Positions 5,907 to 8,773 of a stretch of DNA of 8,773 nucleotides are shown piece by piece. A program made the position numbers and the translations under genes. This DNA comes from an uncultured Gemmatimonadaceae bacterium (GTDB lineage: Bacteria > Gemmatimonadota > Gemmatimonadetes > Gemmatimonadales > Gemmatimonadaceae). Numbering within the stretch: position 1 is the first letter of the stretch; each line of letters opens with the position of its first letter. Below the pieces are notes generated by a model. It had not been told where the DNA came from and searched no databases. It was given only the letters and a program-made list of their open reading frames with translations. Location: contig CATPBN010000051.1 in the NCBI GenBank assembly GCA_955652635.1, positions 1 to 8,773 of the forward strand, in the 5' to 3' direction.

Positions 5907-7054
5907 CGCCGAAATCCGCCACCGGACAGAAAGGCGTGGCGGTGCTTGGCTCCACCGGCTCGATCGGCACGACAGCGCTCCGAGTGCTGGACAGGCAGCG
6001 CCAGCGCTTTCGCGTCACCGCGCTCACCGCCAACAGCAACGGCGCCCTGCTCAAGGAGCAAGCCCGACTGTTCTCGCCGACGTTTGTCGGGATGGTCGAA
6101 TCGAGCGCCGATGCCGATGACGCCTGGAAGAGCGGAACCGATGCACTCGTTGCGGCGGCGACACGCGACGACGTCGATATCGTACTCAACGCGATCGTGG
6201 GCGCTGCTGGTCTCGACGCGACGCTCGCTGCGTTGGAGATGGGGAAGCGCGTCGCGCTCGCGAACAAGGAGACCCTCGTGATCGCCGGCCATCTGGTGAG
6301 CGAGGCGTGCGCGTCCGGGCGCGGCGAAGTCGTCCCCGTCGACAGCGAGCACAGCGCGATCCTGCAATGCATCACCGGACACCCGGCGTCCCAGGTACGA
6401 CGAGTTATTCTCACCGCCTCGGGCGGACCTTTCCGCGACTGGACTCCGGAACGGCTCGCTGCTGCCACGGTCGAGGATGCGCTCAGGCATCCGACGTGGC
6501 GAATGGGGCGAAAAATCTCGGTCGACAGCGCGACGCTGGCGAACAAGGCGCTCGAGGTAATCGAAGCGCATTTTTTGTTCGGCCTGCCCTACGATCGAAT
6601 CGAGGTCGTCGTTCATCCGCAGAGCGTCGTGCATTCATTCGTCGAGTTCATCGATGGGAGTGTCGTCGCGCAGATGAGCGTGCCGACGATGGAGCTGCCG
6701 GTCCTCTACGCCCTCACGCACCCAGAGCGCGTCGATGACGACGGTGTGCCACCGTTCGATCCTGTTAAACTTTCTCCAATGACTTACGAGCCGGTGGATC
6801 ACGAACGGTTTCCGGCGCTGCGACTTGGAATCGCAGCGGGCAAAGCCGGCGGCGCCGCGCCGGCTGTATTCAACGCCGCCAACGAGTGCGCCGTCGCGGC
6901 TTTCCTCGCGGGGACGCTCACATTCCCCGAGATCCCGAGCGCCATTTCTTCGGCGCTGGAAATGCTGAGCGGGCTGCCGTCAGGAAACCGGGAAGAGCTG
7001 CTCGCCGCCGATGCCGCCGCGCGTAATCACGTCAAGCAGATGGTAGCGTGCTGA
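5903..7054 (+). CDS. dxr: 1-deoxy-D-xylulose 5-phosphate reductoisomerase
   Basis: Dxr converts DXP to 2-C-methyl-D-erythritol 4-phosphate with NADPH, the first committed step of the MEP isoprenoid pathway. The 383-residue protein has the NADPH loop GSTGSIG (16-22), LANKETLVIAG (119-129), metal ligands in VDSEH (Asp147, Glu149), the flexible active-site loop with GRKISVDSATLANKALE (202-218, Glu218 the third expected ligand) and HPQSVVHSFVEFIDGS (238-253). NAANECAVAAFL marks the C-terminal domain. I chose GTG at 5903, which overlaps the cdsA stop (GTGA) and leaves a short lead before the Rossmann strand. The frame is open further upstream, but that part lies inside cdsA and is Arg-rich, so it is not coding. 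The end overlaps rseP by seven bases. Confidence 0.96.
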   Translation: MTPKSATGQKGVAVLGSTGSIGTTALRVLDRQRQRFRVTALTANSNGALLKEQARLFSPTFVGMVESSADADDAWKSGTDALVAAATRDDVDIVLNAIVGAAGLDATLAALEMGKRVALANKETLVIAGHLVSEACASGRGEVVPVDSEHSAILQCITGHPASQVRRVILTASGGPFRDWTPERLAAATVEDALRHPTWRMGRKISVDSATLANKALEVIEAHFLFGLPYDRIEVVVHPQSVVHSFVEFIDGSVVAQMSVPTMELPVLYALTHPERVDDDGVPPFDPVKLSPMTYEPVDHERFPALRLGIAAGKAGGAAPAVFNAANECAVAAFLAGTLTFPEIPSAISSALEMLSGLPSGNREELLAADAAARNHVKQMVAC

Positions 7055-8238
7055 GCTGGCTCGCTCCGATCATAGTTTTCGGGCTCGTTGTCTTCGTACA
7101 CGAGCTCGGTCACTTCATCGCCGCGAAGCTGACCGGCGTGTACGCGCCACGTTTCTCGATCGGGTTCGGGCCATCACTGCTCAAAAAGCGCTTGGGCGAG
7201 ACCGAGTATGTACTCGCTGCCTTGCCGCTCGGCGGATACGTGCGGATGGCGTCCAAGGAGGACGAGGCGACCGCGTTTCTCGAAGGTGGGAGCGAGAATT
7301 CCGCGACGACGCCCGGCAGCCAGAAAGACGGATTCGATCCAGAAGCCATGATTCCGTTCGGGCCCAAACCGATTCCGGAATCCCGCTGGTTCGAGTCAAA
7401 GCCGCTTCCGGCGCGCCTCTTCATCATGCTCGCCGGCGTCACTATGAACGCTATCCTCGCGTACGTCATTTATGTCGGACTTCTGCTGCGCTCCGGGATC
7501 CCCACCCCTGTTCCGGTGGCAGCTGCCGTGAGTCCGGGGAAGCCCGCCGCTCTGGCCGGAATTCAGGCGGGCGACAGCATCGTGTCGTTGAACGGTACGC
7601 CGCTCAAGAATTGGATGGCATTGCTCGATAGTATCGGTGCGTCAGCCGGAGTTCCGCTCACGCTGGAAGTCGTCCGTCATGGCCGGCCGGTGACGGTCCA
7701 CGTGACTCCCGTGGCCGAGCTGGCGCCGGATCCACGCACGGGGGAGCGGAAACGGCTCGGTCGCATCGGGATGGTCGCGTCGGAGGTGTTTGAGCCGGTC
7801 CCGGTGAGCAGGGCGTTCAGGGAGGCGTGGCGTCTGACGCTGGACAACGGCGGGAAGATCTTCTCGACCCTGCGAGCGTTGATCTCGAGCGGCGCTGGCG
7901 TCTCCGATCTGGGAGGCCCCATAGCGATTGCGCAGGTCTCGGTGCAGGCGGCGCGTGGCGGAATAGCGAACCTTCTGGCCCTGATCGCGCTCATCAGCAT
8001 CAACGTGGCCGTGTTCAACCTCTTACCCATACCAATTCTCGATGGTGGGCAGATCGTGCTCAACGTCGCCGAAACGATCAAGGGAAGCGCTTTCAGCACG
8101 CGCACGCGCGAGCGGATTCTCAAGGGCGGGCTGCTCTTGATCGGATTGCTCTTCGTCACCGTGATGTTCAACGACATCAGCCGCAACATGCAGAGCATCG
8201 TACGGCTTGTCGGGCGCATCTTCGGCAAGTCGGCCTGA
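7048..8238 (+). CDS. rseP: RseP/site-2 type intramembrane zinc metalloprotease
   Basis: This 396-residue M50 family protease cuts membrane-spanning substrates such as anti-sigma factors and remnant signal peptides. The first helix carries the zinc site HELGH (His18, Glu19, His22). The partner motif NLLPIPILDGGQ (324-335) holds the third ligand Asp332. Hydrophobic segments lie near residues 4-17, 123-147, 308-325 and 361-373. One PDZ domain (about 155-225, with GIQAGDSIVSLNGTPL) sits between the catalytic halves; E. coli RseP has two. Between GGYVRM and RLFIMLAG there is a polar, acidic insert of around 40-50 residues (68-118). The GTG at 7048 overlaps dxr by seven bases. The dxr-rseP order is common in bacteria. 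Confidence 0.95.
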   Translation: MLSWLAPIIVFGLVVFVHELGHFIAAKLTGVYAPRFSIGFGPSLLKKRLGETEYVLAALPLGGYVRMASKEDEATAFLEGGSENSATTPGSQKDGFDPEAMIPFGPKPIPESRWFESKPLPARLFIMLAGVTMNAILAYVIYVGLLLRSGIPTPVPVAAAVSPGKPAALAGIQAGDSIVSLNGTPLKNWMALLDSIGASAGVPLTLEVVRHGRPVTVHVTPVAELAPDPRTGERKRLGRIGMVASEVFEPVPVSRAFREAWRLTLDNGGKIFSTLRALISSGAGVSDLGGPIAIAQVSVQAARGGIANLLALIALISINVAVFNLLPIPILDGGQIVLNVAETIKGSAFSTRTRERILKGGLLLIGLLFVTVMFNDISRNMQSIVRLVGRIFGKSA

Positions 8239-8696
8239 TGGACGATTCGGATCGGACTGAGAAAGATCGGGGACTCGCTGCCTGGTGGACCCCGCCGGTT
8301 CCTTCCACTCCCGAACCGGAGCTTCCGACCACGCCGGCTCGAGGGATCGTTTCGTTCTTGAGCGAGAACCGGAAGGAAGGACGGTGGTCGGTTCCCAAGC
8401 GCCTCCGAGTGCTGTCGGTATTTGCGAACGTAAAGGTCGATCTGCGCGAAGCCGTGCTTCAATCGAGAGAGACGGTCATCGAAGCGATTGCCGTATTTGC
8501 GGAGATTCAGATAATCGTACCCCTGGATTTCATCGTCGAGTGTGAGGGCGAGGCGTTCATGGGTTCGTTTACCCTGAGCGAAACCAAGCGCCGGGGCAGC
8601 AACCTAGTCCCGCGCCGGTCAGGGGGCCCGGTAGTGCAGGTGATCGGGAGCGCGTATCTGGGAAGCGTCAGCGTCAAGGTACGGCCGCCGAGGTAA
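8238..8696 (+). CDS. Soluble LiaF-like C-terminal domain protein
   Basis: The 152-residue product has a Pro-rich start (17-35) and then a beta-rich domain (about 56-148). Repeated patterns such as VLSVFANVKVDLREAVL (58-74), AIAVFAEIQIIVPLDFIVEC (83-102) and VVQVIGSAYLGSVSVKV (132-148) match the C-terminal domain of LiaF/YvqF (DUF2154-type), where Gly/Val-rich turns form a stacked beta structure. In Firmicutes, LiaF is a membrane protein that inhibits the LiaRS envelope-stress system. Here no membrane helix or signal peptide is seen, so the protein should be cytoplasmic. The ATG shares a base with the rseP stop (TGATG), which points to coupled translation with the protease. The function is not known; a role in sensing or signalling envelope stress is inference. 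No DUF1707-like N-terminal domain is clear. Confidence 0.7.
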   Translation: MDDSDRTEKDRGLAAWWTPPVPSTPEPELPTTPARGIVSFLSENRKEGRWSVPKRLRVLSVFANVKVDLREAVLQSRETVIEAIAVFAEIQIIVPLDFIVECEGEAFMGSFTLSETKRRGSNLVPRRSGGPVVQVIGSAYLGSVSVKVRPPR

Positions 8697-8701
8697 CCAG
8701 G

Positions 8702-8746
8702 CTCACGCGCTAACAATTAATTGAAGGTCCGGCCTCACGCGGCTAA
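8702..8746. repeat. Direct repeat flanking an AT-rich palindrome after the operon
   Basis: CTCACGCGCTAA (8702-8713) recurs as CTCACGCGGCTAA (8734-8746) with one extra G, 32 bases start to start or about three helical turns. Between them is the perfect ten-base palindrome CAATTAATTG (8714-8723). The segment follows the last stop by five bases and has no T-tract hairpin, so it does not look like an intrinsic terminator. It may be an operator or promoter region for a gene beyond the window; this is inference. Confidence 0.4.
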
Positions 8747-8773
8747 GTTTCACGGTTATGGGTTTTCCGGGCC

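Noticed and set aside
8758..8773. ATG at 8758 as the start of a further gene
   Set aside because: Only five codons are visible and there is no clear ribosome site, so it cannot be supported.

Overview
This window looks like a chromosomal housekeeping region from a G+C-rich bacterium (roughly 60% G+C judged by eye). Most genes lie on the plus strand and are packed with overlaps of 1 to 7 bases. I infer Gemmatimonadota or a related group as the most likely source. The basis is the run rplM-rpsI-rpsB-tsf-pyrH-frr-cdsA-dxr-rseP, a short EF-Ts, a charged tail on S2, frequent GTG/TTG starts and weak Shine-Dalgarno sites. No 16S or other phylogenetic marker was compared, so this assignment is tentative. 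I see no mobile element, CRISPR array, tRNA or rRNA.

Positions 1-609 hold the last 35 codons of a TrmA/RlmD-type RNA uracil methyltransferase. It overlaps (ATGA) a free-standing biotin carrier protein that resembles the detached C-terminal end of an acyl-CoA carboxylase alpha subunit. Positions 748-1170 encode a small exported protein with two copies of a Cys-x-Asp-Gly...Cys-Ser-x-His-Gly-Gly-Val motif (DUF3761-like) joined by a Lys/Ala-rich linker. A textbook intrinsic terminator (1194-1228) closes this part.

A sigma70-like promoter (TTGACA, 17-base spacer, TAGCTT; 1244-1272) comes directly after the terminator. It is the only good promoter I see for the long run of genes that follows: ribosomal proteins L13, S9 and S2, elongation factor Ts, UMP kinase, ribosome recycling factor, CDP-diglyceride synthase, DXP reductoisomerase, the RseP/site-2 intramembrane protease and a soluble LiaF-like protein. 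A strong hairpin with a T-tract between rpsB and tsf (3123-3151) probably acts as an attenuator, splitting a high-expression ribosomal part from a lower-expression distal part.

The run links protein synthesis (L13, S9, S2, EF-Ts, RRF) with pyrimidine nucleotide supply (PyrH), phospholipid synthesis (CdsA), isoprenoid precursors (Dxr) and envelope stress or membrane proteolysis (RseP). uppS, which commonly sits between frr and cdsA, is absent. The least described parts are the LiaF-like gene coupled to rseP, the two-motif exported protein, the orphan biotin carrier, and the repeat/palindrome segment at 8702-8746. I did not find a convincing novel multi-gene system.
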